DNA from: Pelobates cultripes
Taxonomy: Eukaryota; Chordata; Amphibia; Anura; Pelobatidae
DNA: 64,000 nucleotides
Direction: 5' to 3'
Assembly (NCBI GenBank): GCA_933207985.1
Contig: OW240924.1
Location: forward strand, 66,087,576 to 66,151,575
Every line of letters begins with the position of its first letter. Within the stretch, counting starts at the first letter, position 1. The translations under genes and the position numbers were made by a program. The notes beneath the pieces were generated by a model that was not told the origin of the DNA, did no database searches, and saw only the letters and a list, made by a program, of their open reading frames with translations. Below are positions 11,846-22,646 of the stretch, piece after piece.

Positions 11846-12074
11846 CTTATGACAATAAGACGTATGTTTAAACTCAATATTACACACCCCACACACACAA
11901 ATACACACACACACAAATACACACTCTCATCTTTGATCTCAGTTGGCACCGAGATATTTATAAAATACAACAAAAAACGTACACTAATATACACAGACAC
12001 ACACATACTCACAGTCACACACACACACACACACTCACACCCATCCCCCCCTTTGGTTCTTATGACAATAAGAC
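11846..12074. repeat. CA-rich block bracketed by a 16-bp direct repeat
   Basis: CTTATGACAATAAGAC occurs exactly at 11846-11861 and again at 12059-12074, both preceded by CTTTGG. The repeat is itself an imperfect palindrome. Between them lies a (CA)n tract with a ~60-bp unique spacer. The arrangement suggests a tandem duplication followed by microsatellite growth. Confidence 0.6.
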
Positions 12075-12369
12075 ATGAACACACTATGCTGTATCAGATG
12101 TTTGTCTCCTGTTTGGGATAGAATTTATCAGATACAATTCCCCATCTAAACAACCTTTCAGCCTCTAGCCTATCAGAAAGGGGTGCAGGTTCCTGATACC
12201 CCCCTCTCCCCATTCCTCACACCCACACCTCCATGCAGTGGTCACTGTGGGTCAGAGGAAGGTATCTGACGTTATTGAAATGTCAGGAATATGATTTTTG
12301 GGAAAGCCCAGCATTACCCAAGTCATATAGACAGGAAATGTAATTGATCTATGTAGTCAGTGAATGAAC

Positions 12370-12480
12370 AGGCTGGGGGAAGAGGGGGGTGGAATGCCCC
12401 TGAATCACCATGAATTATTAACATTGTAACATGCAAAGATGAATCATTAATCCGTATTACGCTGGGTCTGGGAGCAATAA
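12370..12480. promoter_or_regulatory. Candidate conserved non-coding segment with SOX/POU-like site
   Basis: Complex, non-repetitive sequence between simple repeats. ACATTGT (12421-12427) and ATGCAAAG (12431-12438) are 3 bp apart, the spacing of a SOX-POU composite site. AT-rich homeodomain-type cores (CATTAAT, AATTATTA) lie beside it. Conservation cannot be judged from one sequence, so this is a pointer only. Confidence 0.2.
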
Positions 12481-12779
12481 TAGCTGGATGATGAGTGCCA
12501 GTGAGGAGGGCTCAGGGGGGCTCAGACTATGTACTGTCTATGTACACCATGTATCCTGTGTCTGGTTATTGACTGATACTGCTCGGTATTCTGACATTCC
12601 CCCTGGTTTGTCCTCATCTATCTATTTGTCTCTGTATCTTTTTATGGGTAGTTGCTTAAACTCATTATCTATATTATCAAACTATCACACTTTCCGTGTT
12701 GTCATTTTTCGTTTATATTTAGCAGAATTGGGGGGAAATGTATTTAACAAAAACAGCACTTCTACAATATGATACATAC

Positions 12780-13037
12780 TGATACTAATACAATACTAGT
12801 ATCTAGTTATCTGTAGCAAATATGATATATTATCTATCAATCAATCTATCTATCTAGCAGTATTTATAAATATCTATCCATCTATCAGTCTGTCTGTCTT
12901 TCTCTCTGTTTATCTATCTACCAGTATCTGTCAATATGTCTCCATCTATTAACCTCTATCTATATTTTTCTGTCTGTCTCATCTATATCTATATCTATCT
13001 ATCTATCTATCTATCTTTGTTTCTATCTATCCATCTG

Positions 13038-13069
<32 letters not shown>

Positions 13070-13102
13070 ATCTATCTATCTATCTATGTATCTATCTATC
13101 CA

Positions 13103-13185
<83 letters not shown>

Positions 13186-13385
13186 ATCTATCTGTCTGTC
13201 TATCTATCTTTCTATCTTTCTATCTATCCATCTGTCTATCTATCTTTCTATCTATCTATGTTTCTATCTATCCATCTGTCTATCTATCTATGTTTCTATC
13301 TATCCATCTGTCTGTCTGTATTTCTATCTATCTATCTTTCTATCTATCTATCTATCTATCTATCTGTCTATCTGTCTATCTCTAA
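12780..13385. repeat. (TATC)n tetranucleotide array with TGTC and TTTC variants
   Basis: About 600 bp of CTAT steps with interspersed CTGT, CTTT and CCAT units. Because four and three share no factor, all plus frames read the same Tyr-Leu-Ser-Ile pattern, which explains the long open frames. Confidence 0.97.
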
Positions 13386-13402
13386 CCCCCTCTGTCTCCC
13401 AG

Positions 13403-13452
<50 letters not shown>

Positions 13453-14105
13453 CAGTCCTGTTTCTCTTTCACTCTCCCAGTTCTCTCTCTCTCTCTCTCT
13501 CCTAGTTCTGTCTCTCTCTCTCCCAGTCATATCTCTCACTCTCTCGCTCCCAGTCCTGTCTCTCTCTAACCAGTTCTCCTTTCCTTCTCTCTTTCCAATG
13601 CTCTCTCTCTTAGTTCATCTTCTCTCCCCCTCTGTCTCTCTCCCAGTTTTATCTCTCAGTCTCTCTCTCTCTCTCTCTGTCACTCTTCCAGTCCTGTCTC
13701 CCAGTCCTCTCTCTCTCACTCCATCTCCCTCTCTCTCCCTCTCTTTCTCCCAGTTCTCTCTCTCAGGCTCTCTCCCAGTCCTGTCTCTGTCTCTCTCGCC
13801 CTGTCTCTCTCCCTCCCTCCATCTCCCTCTCGCCGAGTTATCTCTCTGTCTCTCTCCCAGTCCTGTCTCTCCCATCCATCTCTCTTCCTCTCTCTCTCTC
13901 TCCCTCTTTCTCTCGCAGTCTCTCTCTATCTCTCTTCCTCTGCCAGTCCTGTCTCTCTCTCCCTGTTTCTCCCATCCATCTTTCTTCCTCTCTCTCTCTC
14001 TCTTTCAATCTCGCAGTCTCTCTCTATCTCTCTTCCTCAGTCTCTCTCCCAGTCCTCTCTTTCTCGCTCTCTCTCCCTCTCTCTCCCTCTCTCTCTCTAA
14101 GGACA
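13386..14105. repeat. Pyrimidine-rich (CT)n array with CAGTCCTGT interruptions
   Basis: About 720 bp are nearly all C and T on the plus strand. The words CCCAGTCCTGTCTC and CCCAGTTCTC recur every 25-60 bp, so part of it is a degenerate longer-unit array. Ser/Leu-rich open frames (and Arg/Glu-rich ones on the minus strand) are artefacts. Confidence 0.95.
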
Positions 14106-14345
14106 TGTGAGGTGAGCCCATGTCTGACTCCCACGCTAAATATCTAAAATCTCACCAGCAGAGCAGAGAACAAGCTGCTGAAATGAAACGAGCACGTTCC
14201 TGTAAAGACCATTTAAATCCCCAGCCTTGTAATTTGTACCCACAAAGAGCTGACAGCCCTCCTCCCCCAGGGCTGAAATTATTCACAGTAACCCTGCTTT
14301 TATCAGCATTGATGGCCACTTACCGAGCCCACAATCACCCAACCC
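14106..14345. other. Complex unique segment between two tandem arrays
   Basis: A 240-bp stretch of balanced composition between the CT array and the minisatellite. It has the texture of unique or conserved non-coding DNA (for example CATTTAAATCCCCAGCC and AAATTATTCACAG), but no motif identifies it. Confidence 0.25.
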
Positions 14346-14369
14346 ACAAATATAATATCAGTTTTACAC

Positions 14370-15915
14370 TGCTAGAGCCCTGCTATGTATGGAACATTCT
14401 GGTTCTGGCTGGTTCTGGAGCCCTGCTCTGTACATAGCATGCTGGGTCTGGCTGGTTCTGGAGCCCTGCTCTGTATAAAACATGCTGGTTCTGGAGCCCT
14501 GCTCTGTATAGAAAATGCTGGTTTTGGAACCTTGCTATGTAAATAACATGCTAGTTCTGGAGCCCTGCTCTGTATAAAACATGGTTCTGGAGCGCTGCTA
14601 TGTATGTAACATGCTGGTTCTGGAGCCCTGCTCTGTATGTAACATGCTAGTTCTGGAGCCCTGCTCTGTATAAAACATGCGGGTTCTGGAGCCCTGCTCT
14701 GTATAAAACATGCGGGTTCTGGAGCCCTGCTCTGTATAAAACATGCGGGTTCTGGAGCCCTGCTCTGTATAAAACGTGCTGGTTCTGGAGCCCTGCTATA
14801 TATAGAAAATGCGGGTTCCGGAGCCCTGCTCTGCATAAAACATGCTGGTTCTGGAGCCCTGCTATATATAGAAAATGCTGGTTCTGGAGCCCTGCTATGT
14901 ATAAAACATGCTGGTTCTGGAGCCCTGCTATATATAGAAAATGCTGGTTCTGGAGCCTTGCTATGTATAAAACATTTTGGTTCTGGAGCCCTGCTATGTA
15001 TGTAACATGCTGGTTCTGGAGCCCTGCTCTGTATGTAACATGCTAGTTCTGGAGCCCTGCTCTGTATAAAACATGCTGGTTCTGAAACCCTGCTCTATAT
15101 AGAAAATGCTGGTTCTGGAGCCTTGCTATGTATAAAACATGCTGGTTCTGGAGCCCTGCTATGTATAAAACATGCTGGTTCTGGAGCCCTGCTATATATA
15201 GAAAATGCTGGTTCTGGAGCCCTGCTCTGTATAAAACATGCTGGTTCTGGAGCCCTGCTATGTATAGAACATACTGGTTTTGGAGCCCTGCTCTGTATAA
15301 AACATGCTGTTTCTGGAGCCCTGCTATATACAGAACATGCTGTTTCTGGAGCCTTGCTATGTATATAATATGCTGGTTCTGGAGCCTTGCTATATATAGA
15401 ACATGCTGTTCCTGGACCCTTGCTATGTATATAAAATGCTGATTCTGGAGCCCTGCTATGTATAGAACATGCTGGTTCTGGAGCCCTGCTATATTTAGAG
15501 CATGCTGTTTCTGGAGCCTTACTATATATGTAATATGCTGGTTCTGGAGCCCTGCTATGTATAGAACATGCTGGTTCTGGAGCCCTGCTATATATAGAGC
15601 ATGCTGTTTCTGGAGCCTTACTATGTATGTAATATGCTGGTTCTGGAGCCCGGCTATGTATAGAACATGTTGGTTCTAGAGCCCTGCTATATATAGAACA
15701 TGCTGGTTCTGGAGCCTTACTATGTATGTAATATGCTGATTCTGGAGCCCTGCTATGTATAGAACATGCTGGTTCTGGAGCCCTGCTATGTATAGAACAT
15801 TGTGGTTCTGGAGCCCTGCTATGTATAGAACATGCTGGTTCTGGAGCCCTGCTATGTATATAACATGCTGGTTCTGGAGCCCTGCTATATATAGAACATG
15901 CTGTTTCTGGAGCTG
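14370..15915. repeat. 33-bp minisatellite, about 46 units, with higher-order structure
   Basis: The unit is 33 bp: GGTTCTGGAGCCCTGCTATG followed by a variable TATAGAACATGCT part. Variants in the second half (TATAAAAC, TATAGAAA, TATGTAAC, TATATAGAGC) define subtypes. A three-unit block at 14598 recurs at 14994, 396 bp or exactly 12 units later, and a block at 15456 recurs at 15555 and 15654, 99 bp or 3 units apart. Since 33 is divisible by three, one minus-strand and two plus-strand frames stay open for hundreds of codons (an 11-residue repeat such as SRAPEPACSIH on the minus strand). No start context, splice site or domain supports translation. Confidence 0.97.
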
Positions 15916-16184
15916 TTCTGCATGGAGGAGAGCTCTCTATCCTTAAGTGACTCAGGCACACTGCATCATCCTAGCTGCTGTTAGCTCACATTGTGACTGT
16001 TCAATGCTGGGCTTTGTTGCTTTTTTTGTTCTGTTGGTTTTTATTGGGAGGGGGGGGGTATATTTGGGGAGCTTGTAGGCTGTATATTTCCATCGTACTC
16101 TGTCACTGTGTATTAAGCCATGTATTCTGTAGGTATATTAAGGCATACAGCAATTATATGAAAAACAGTGTGTAGGGGAGGGAT

Positions 16185-16525
16185 GGGAGAAAATACCAAA
16201 TACACAGAATGAGAGAGAGAAATTAAAGAGTGAGAAAGACAGGCAGATACAGAGACAGCCAGATAAATAGACAGACATAGACTGTCAAGCAGGTAGGTAG
16301 AAAAAGAAGATAAGCATATAGAGACAGAGAAAGAGAGAAACAGATTTTTAAGGAGACAAAAAGGATTGGGGAGAGAGAGGGATAGAAAAGGGGTTATAAT
16401 AAAAAGATAGAGAGAGAAAGAAAGTGTGTGAGAGAGAGAGAGAGAGAACGAGAGGGGGGATAGAGACATACAAACCAGAGAGACAGATAGAGAGAGACAG
16501 ACAGACACACAGATAGATATTACTT
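16185..16525. repeat. Purine-rich GA/GACA tract
   Basis: AGAGAGA, GACAGA and GATAGA words fill about 340 bp on the plus strand, the strand opposite to the CT-rich array 2 kb upstream. Confidence 0.9.
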
Positions 16526-16558
16526 GTCATTCTGAGGCACTGTATTACAGTGTATTAA

Positions 16559-16630
16559 CCCCTTATGGACCAAACTTCTGGAATAAAAGGGAATCATGAC
16601 ATGTCACACATGTCATGTGTCCTTAAGGGG
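16559..16630. mobile_element. 72-bp TTAA-flanked palindromic micro-MITE, copy 1
   Basis: TTAA sits outside both ends (16555-16558, 16631-16634). The ends are inverted, CCCCTTATGGAC versus the complement of GTCCTTAAGGGG. The centre contains ATGACATGT..ACATGTCAT, a second palindrome. Copies at 37108, 42027 and 43444 share length, ends and TTAA flanks, so the boundaries are certain. CCC ends with TTAA duplication point to a piggyBac-type transposase (inference). Confidence 0.88.
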
Positions 16631-16634
16631 TTAA

Positions 16635-17602
16635 CCTGTGTTCTCTTGGTAACACACTTTATAAGTGTAGATTGTATTATATTAAAATGTTTCATGGTTG
16701 GATGGTCCTGGGATATTTTTTGATACAATGTGCGGTGACTTTTACCTTGACAAGAATTGACCCAATCTAACAGTCGGTGTCTAGCTGTGTAACCTTGATC
16801 TGATAGGTACAGTGTGTGCCCACAGTGGGCAGGGTGACTGGGTACGAACTGGCACAGGGTGCGTAGCTGAGTGATTCTATTAAAGCCCATGAGTTTTATT
16901 GCACTTATTTCACAACAGGTTAATGACTGAAACATCTGATTTTATTTTACGTCACTTTGTAAATGTTTAAACCGAATTTCCGCAGGTATTATTATTCCAT
17001 CCAATTATGCAAATTATACACTAATCCTTTGTGTAACAAAGTGAAAATTAACTTTGACCATCAACTTGAGCATTGGCGACTAATGTAGATCCAATCAGTC
17101 AGACTTCAATGGATTTAGGATATTTTGCATTTCTTACATGAAGTGGTTAATATCAGTAAATGGGGAGTAAATAGCCAGAATGCAGTGTTAGGGAATTAGC
17201 ACCTCTGGAGCGAGGCTGGTTCTGGCAACCCTGTATGGAGAGAATATTTCTAATTAAGGACCATTCTGAGTGCCAGGGGGTGAGCTGGCATTGTCACATG
17301 GCATTTAAAGGGTCTGAACAGCAATGAAGCCCTGGGCTGGATCCTGGATCGAAAGCCAGAACGGAGTTTCATACTAAGACAGTATTTCATATATTACTCA
17401 ACAAAGGTTGAGTCAATATAATTGTTTTGTTTTTGTATTTTATTTCATTTTATTTCTTTTTGGACATTTTTGGATAAATGATTTTTCCCTGCTCAGTGTA
17501 CTTAGCCAATTTAGCTTTTGTTTCCATTTAAATCCCCTGCAGCTCAGTCATTACCTTCTCCCCCCAACCCACCCCCAAAAAATGCCCTCTGCACAGTTTT
17601 CC
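16635..17602. other. Unique-looking DNA without a gene
   Basis: No repeat or coding frame recognised. 17180-17350 is a complex, less AT-rich segment (GGAGCGAGGCTGGTTCTGG, ACATGGCATTTAAAGGG) that could be a conserved non-coding element; a cross-species comparison would be needed. Confidence 0.3.
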
Positions 17603-17606
17603 TTAA

Positions 17607-18199
17607 AGGGGACACTAAATTCACCAAAACAACTACAGCTTATTTAATTTGTTCTGGTGAGTAGAATCATTACCTTCAGGCTTTTTGCTGTAAACACGGT
17701 CTTTTCAGAGAAAATGCAGTGTTTACATTACAGTCCAGTGATAACTTCACTGGCCACTCCTCAGATGGCTGTTAGAGATCCTTCCTGGATCATGGCTGCC
17801 TAAAATGCATCCAAACATTCAGTGTCTCCTACCTCTGCATGCAGACACTGAACTTTCCTCATAGAGATGAACTGAATCAATTAATCTCTATGAGGAGATG
17901 CTGATTGGCCAGGGCTGTGTTTGAATCATGCTGTCTCTGCCCCTGATCTGCCTCTTTGTCAATCTCAGCCAATCCTATGGGGAAGCATTGTGATTAGATC
18001 AGGCTACCACTTCTGATGATGTCAGCAGACAACTTGTTTTTCTGAGTCAAAGAGCATGCAGAGCTACAGCTTCAGGCTTGAATACAAGTAAGATTTTGCT
18101 ATTTTTAGGGAGGCATGAGGGGAGAGGGTGGCTAGATGGTGGTTTTAACCCTATGGGGTCAGGAATACATGTTTGTGTTCCTGACCTTATAGTGCTCCT
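17607..18199. mobile_element. TTAA-flanked non-autonomous element, 593 bp
   Basis: TTAA at 17603-17606 and 18200-18203. The left end AGGGGACACTA and the complement of the right end TAGTGCTCCT are imperfectly inverted. Internal inverted blocks (CTCATAGAGAT..ATCTCTATGAG at about 17858-17900) add a hairpin. No coding frame. It belongs to the same broad group as 24504-25037 and 35820-36342. Confidence 0.7.
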
Positions 18200-18203
18200 T
18201 TAA

Positions 18204-19474
18204 ATCTTCTCCTACACTCTAGCTAAACCTCTCTAAATCCCATGCTTCTCACACATTAACTCCCCAAAATATGGACTGACTTTGCTGCCCCCCTCTTGCA
18301 CCCTAATCTGGCCTCCTCTCTGTATGTCAGATTATTTCACTCTGATCACTTTCTTAAAATTTGTTACAATTTACAATTAATGCCAGTCCATATCCTGTCC
18401 ACTCTAAATACCCTGGAACTGACACTCTAAATGCCCTACACTACCCCCCTCCATATTCCTCCTCTCGCCCAACTGAAACCAATTTCCTAAACACCCCTAC
18501 ACCATTCCCTAACCTCTCTCAATAAATTCCTGGCATCATAATTTGTTTATTACAGCTAAAATCTATCCCACCCACTCTCCCTCCTATTTGTATGTCATTA
18601 TTGTACCTCTTCTCTAAATGCCCTAATCCCTACAGTACCCCTATCTCTTCTGTATCTTTTTACCTCTCTCAAACCGCTTAATCAAGAGTGGCCAAACTGT
18701 TGCAGAACTCCAATAACAGGAGCTGAAGTTCTACTAAAGCTGATAATCTACGTTTTGCCTACCTGTGCCTAAATTATACCCAGTTTCTCTAAATGTGAAA
18801 ATAAGTCAATAATACCCTCTCCGTGAATTGGCCAAACCCTAACGAGGGTCCTGCTTCTTGAAGACATTCTAAGAACATTCCTGCTTCTTTTTATTTTTTC
18901 TTTCTTTCCTTCTCTTCTCTTCTCTTCCCTCCTTTTACTCTCCTTTTTTCTCTCTAACCCTCTGTCAGCTAACGTTTTTTGTGAATCCTAGACAAGTAAA
19001 TCAGATGTATCTACGCCAACTCATTTTACATCCTCACGTTGAATCTCACTCTACACCCATCATTATATGGAGATCAAAAAGCCCAACCTCCACAGCATAA
19101 AATGAGGTGTTACACAAATCACAAAGAACAATTTCATTATAACTTACTGGCAAATCCACCGTTAACCCAGTATATACAAGATATATAATAAAGTAAAATA
19201 ATTAGAGTTACGCACACAGATGCAGAACAAATTTTCACACAAAATATGGGTAATAAGCGTCTTCTTCTTGTGAAGGAGATTTTATTTGAGCTAAAATGTT
19301 CCCCTTCTTCATCTTGCTATTGAAGTTGTTTTGTCCAATTAATTATTACATTATTTTTGCAAAAATAACACAATATCGTGAAATATGAAATTACGTTTAC
19401 TATCCCCATATACAGCTATAGCCTCATATAGTACATTATGGTAGCTATGAATATATAGTCAGTATGTTGTTTGC
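18204..19474. other. Pyrimidine-leaning AT-rich DNA, no gene
   Basis: Many CTCTAAATCCC / CCCTACACC-like words recur between 18200 and 18850, suggesting an old degenerate array, but no exact unit could be fixed. Nothing coding is visible. Confidence 0.35.
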
Positions 19475-19478
19475 TTAA

Positions 19479-19918
19479 AGGACCACTATAGGCATCCAGA
19501 CCACTTCAGCTTAATGAAGTGGTCTGGGTGCCAGGTCCAGCTAGGATTAACCCTTTTTTCTATAAACATAGCAGTTTCAAAGAAACTGCTATGTTTATAA
19601 TAGGGTTAATCCAGCCTCTAGTGGCTGTCTCATTGACAGCCGCTAGAGGCGCTTCCGCACTTCTCACTGTGAAAGCATTGAGAATGCTTTCCTATTGACT
19701 GGCTGAATGCACGCGTGGCTCCTGCCGCGCATGCGCATTCGGCCGATGACGTCGCTATGGAGGAGGAGAGTCCCCCGCCCGGAGCTGGAGAAAGAGGTAA
19801 GTTTAACCCATTCCTACCCCTAGAGCCTGGCGGGAGGGGGACCCTGAGGGTGGGGGCACCCTTAGGGCACTATAGTGCCAGGAAAACAAGTATGTTTTCC
19901 TGGCACTATAGTGGTCCT
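19479..19918. mobile_element. TTAA-flanked MITE with hairpin ends, 440 bp, copy 1
   Basis: TTAA at 19475-19478 and 19919-19922. The terminal inverted repeat AGGACCACTATAG is perfect over 13 bp. The left side carries a hairpin CCAGACCACTTCA..TGAAGTGGTCTGG, and the right side a hairpin with perfect 20-bp arms around AGTA (near 19869-19912). The GC-rich middle includes ATGCGCATTC. A second copy of the same family is at 37755-38219. Non-coding; the frames in it are not conserved between the copies. Confidence 0.9.
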
Positions 19919-19931
19919 TTAATTGGTGTTC

Positions 19932-20492
19932 CAGGGTTCCGCGAGAACACAAATGGGATTCCGCCAAAATTTGGGGAAACAAAATGGCCGTCGTGAAAAT
20001 TGAGGCGGGCAGCGAGGGAGCACTCTCCCCTGCTCAGATTCCTCGCACGCATAGTAGTGATGCTGGAGCCGGAGTATAACGTCACTCCTGCTCTGGCATC
20101 ACTAAAAGGCGTGCGAGGGAGCTGAGCAGGAAGATCACTGCTCCCTCGCCGCTCGCACTGTACACCCGCACGCCAGCTGCTCAGCCCAGCAGCTCCACTA
20201 GACTCCAGGGACTGCACACCAGCCACTCAGCCCAGCAACCCCACTGGACCCCAGAGACTGCAAGCCAGCTGGTCAACCCATCAACCCCACTGGACACCAG
20301 AGACTGCACGCCAGCCGCTCAGCCCAGCAGCCACACTGGACCCCAGGCTGGGTGGAGTGAAATAAAAAATAAAATAAAAAATTGTGTGTGTGTCTGTTAA
20401 AGAGTTTGTATGTGTGTTTGTCAGTGGGGGTTCCACAATGTTAATACACAATGTCAAAGGGTTCCACGGGAAAAATTAATTGGGAAGCCCTG
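19932..20492. mobile_element. Probable CAGGG..CCCTG-ended MITE
   Basis: The left end CAGGGTTCC and the right end GGAAGCCCTG are imperfect inverses, as in many hAT-type elements. The flanking 8 bp (TGGTGTTC and CTCTATGT) do not match, so no duplication supports the ends. It contains a 46-bp GC-rich tandem repeat. It starts 9 bp after the TTAA of the preceding MITE. Confidence 0.4.
20172..20352. repeat. 46-bp GC-rich tandem repeat, four units
   Basis: Units starting GCCAGC.GCTCAGCCCAGCA begin at 20172, 20218, 20264 and 20310. Each contains CCACTGGACCCCAGAGACTG or a variant. Confidence 0.9.
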
Positions 20493-21175
20493 CTCTATGT
20501 GAATTTCAAATTATAGAACAAAAAAAATAAATTGGCTGATATTTCATCTATTTTTTCCTAATTGGAATTCACTTTGAATATCCTGACAATTCTTGTGAAT
20601 AACCCTGCAAGTGTGATTGTCTTTGATCTCTCTCCATGTGGTCCTCATTAACCATTTGTGTACATCTTGTATATCCTGTGAATTCTCATTACCGCAGTGT
20701 GCCTTTTTCGAGCCCTCCTTTTGGTCCATCTGCTGTCTTTGGCTTTTTTATGCCATCTCTAGGTTCAATATTCATTCCTTGTGATCTTTTTTTGGCCATT
20801 TATCTTGTATATTCACATAGTGACCTGTAACCTGGGTGCCCCCTGGCTCTTTTTTAATATCTCCCTTTCTTTCTCCCTTTGCAGACCATTTGCTACCTTT
20901 TGCATATGCATTGTTCTTGGCTGCTCCATCTTGAGTCTTTCATTTCTTTTATGTGATTACCTTGCGTTCTCTGTGACCCTTTTCAATGTGCCACTTTCCT
21001 ACACACTGTGTCCGTCCTGTGGTCCATTTTCACTCTGGGTGCTTTAACTGTTCTAAACTTGTGAATCTCTTTCACCATGTGCCATTGTTTTTGACAAATG
21101 CAAAGTAAAACACTTTAGGATCAAATATGTAACTTGCGACATATACCCTGAGTGTGGTCGCATTAAGGAAAAGAA
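20493..21175. other. AT-rich DNA, no gene
   Basis: Short TGTG.CCATTTG / GTGATCTTTTT-type words recur loosely from 20630 to 21070, hinting at an ancient tandem array, but no clear unit or coding frame. Confidence 0.35.
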
Positions 21176-21179
21176 TTAA

Positions 21180-21535
21180 ACGGTTACTCCAAGCACCATT
21201 AAGGCTTCAGTGATTTGAAGTGGTCATGGTGCCTGGAGGCTGAATGTGCAGTGTTTAGCTTTGAAAGACAACCCATACGAGTTTAACCCCTCTGTCGCTG
21301 GCAGTGTAACTCCATCAGTGTCATGAGTCAGGCGGAACTAGTGTTGCTAGCTGGCCGGTGTCAATTCTGTCCAGGTTTTGTTGAGCAGAATTGCATTCAT
21401 TGGCTGAGAGTGGTCAGCTGGCGGTCTTAGCCAACAAATGGCAACTGCTGCTACTTTCGACTACTGTGTGTCTTCAAAAGCTGGAAGTGCATCACTGGGC
21501 CATACAGAGGGCTGTAGTGGTTATGTAAGAGCCAT
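21180..21535. mobile_element. Truncated TTAA-type element, right end missing
   Basis: TTAA (21176-21179) precedes ACGGTTACTCCAAGCACC, then GAAGTGGTCATGGTGCCTGG, the subterminal pattern of the TTAA-flanked family. A mirrored block, CTGTAGTGGTTATG, occurs near 21513, but the matching right terminus and TTAA are absent, so the copy is truncated or decayed. Confidence 0.45.
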
Positions 21536-21839
21536 TGAGGCATTATCATGCATGAAATTGAGCACTGACTCATCGGAAAATAATATAATTTTGATTCTTT
21601 ATTAAGCAGCTTGAATATGGAAAAAATACAGGGAATACGACATAATAAAGTAGAGGAGACGTGATAGCATTATACAAATAAATATACGCTGTATACAACT
21701 CGTTTAAAAACGTGTAAAAGGTATAGTAGACTTAAAGATTCCTTTATGTCCGAACTGCATTTCCTCCAAATTTGGGCTTATTGGGTGATCTGTTAAATTC
21801 CAGAGGTCCAAACCAAATGTACCCGAATCATGAGCCACC

Positions 21840-22165
21840 TAAAACGTGCAATGATCGAGATGATTGATGGGAAAATGACTAGGGGACAGTCACTAAGTGT
21901 GGATTTTATTCATAGATCAAGTGAAAAGTGAGCGATAGAAAGTAAAAGGAGGAGTTTTTATTATCTTTAAACAAAATGGTGGAAAAATGCTTCAATCAGT
22001 GTACTGCAAAATATGTATCTAATATCATATTATGTGTATGTTTTGCAGTAAACTGATTGGCTGATTTTGAAGACCTTTTGTTTTCTTTGATTCGTGTCTG
22101 AATCCGGGTTTCGGTACCGAAGATCTGCTGAACTAAACCGACATTCGGCCAAAAGTTGCACAAAG
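21840..22165. mobile_element. Decayed relative of the 50.7-kb hAT-like MITE
   Basis: Shares AGTCACTAAGTGTGGATTTT, ATAGATCAAGTGA and AATCAGTGTACTG with the element at 50696-51316 (there partly on the opposite strand). The right part ends near AAAGTTGCACAAAG, comparable with the other copy's GCACAAGTCTA end. Outer ends are not determinable. Confidence 0.5.
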
Positions 22166-22601
22166 GGCAAATGTTTTTTTTTTATTTGAAGTTGAGGAAA
22201 GAAAATTTCACCAACAGAAGCAAGAGAGGTTCTTGAAAATAAGAACAATAGGAAGATAAAAAGTGAGAGATACAGTAGAAAATAGAGGTAGGCTAGATCT
22301 ACGATCTGTCGAAATGCCAGTTCTGTTTCTTCTGTTTCTTCCGAGATGTGATTGATGTCTAAGACAGAACACGCCACAATTTGTGTCAACTTTCTATTTT
22401 TGAACAGCTTGACACTTATACTGTTAAGAACCTACGGTTTTGGTGGGAGTTATTATATGTATCATACGCATTGAGCTCTGTTGTGGCAGATTGTTCTGTG
22501 GAAGAAAATAAGAAGAATGTTAGATGGCTATCTTATTCATCACTTTTCAAAAAATGTTGGCTCTTTATTAATAATTACAGTGATATTAATAATAAGAATA
22601 A

Positions 22602-22602
22602 T

Positions 22603-22646
<44 letters not shown>
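22602..22646. repeat. (TTAG)n microsatellite, about 11 units
   Basis: Uninterrupted GTTA steps for 45 bp. Confidence 0.97.

Noticed and set aside
13086..13569. Long Tyr/Leu/Ser/Ile-rich open frames
   Set aside because: They are the translation of (TATC)n, open in all three frames. The same applies at 28.9-29.7, 32.4-32.6 and 33.1-33.55 kb.
13598..14110. 170-codon Ser/Leu/Pro-rich frame and its Arg/Glu-rich opposite-strand frame
   Set aside because: Produced by the CT-rich array; no start context or domain.
14370..15915. CRISPR-like direct repeats
   Set aside because: Units are contiguous with no unique spacers, and the genome is eukaryotic.
15095..15961. 288-codon minus-strand frame with 11-residue repeats
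   Set aside because: A consequence of a stop-free 33-bp minisatellite unit. Two plus-strand frames are open as well.
19715..20226. Pro/Arg-rich frames around 19.7-20.2 kb
   Set aside because: They lie inside MITEs, and the homologous copy at 37.8-38.2 kb does not conserve the frame.
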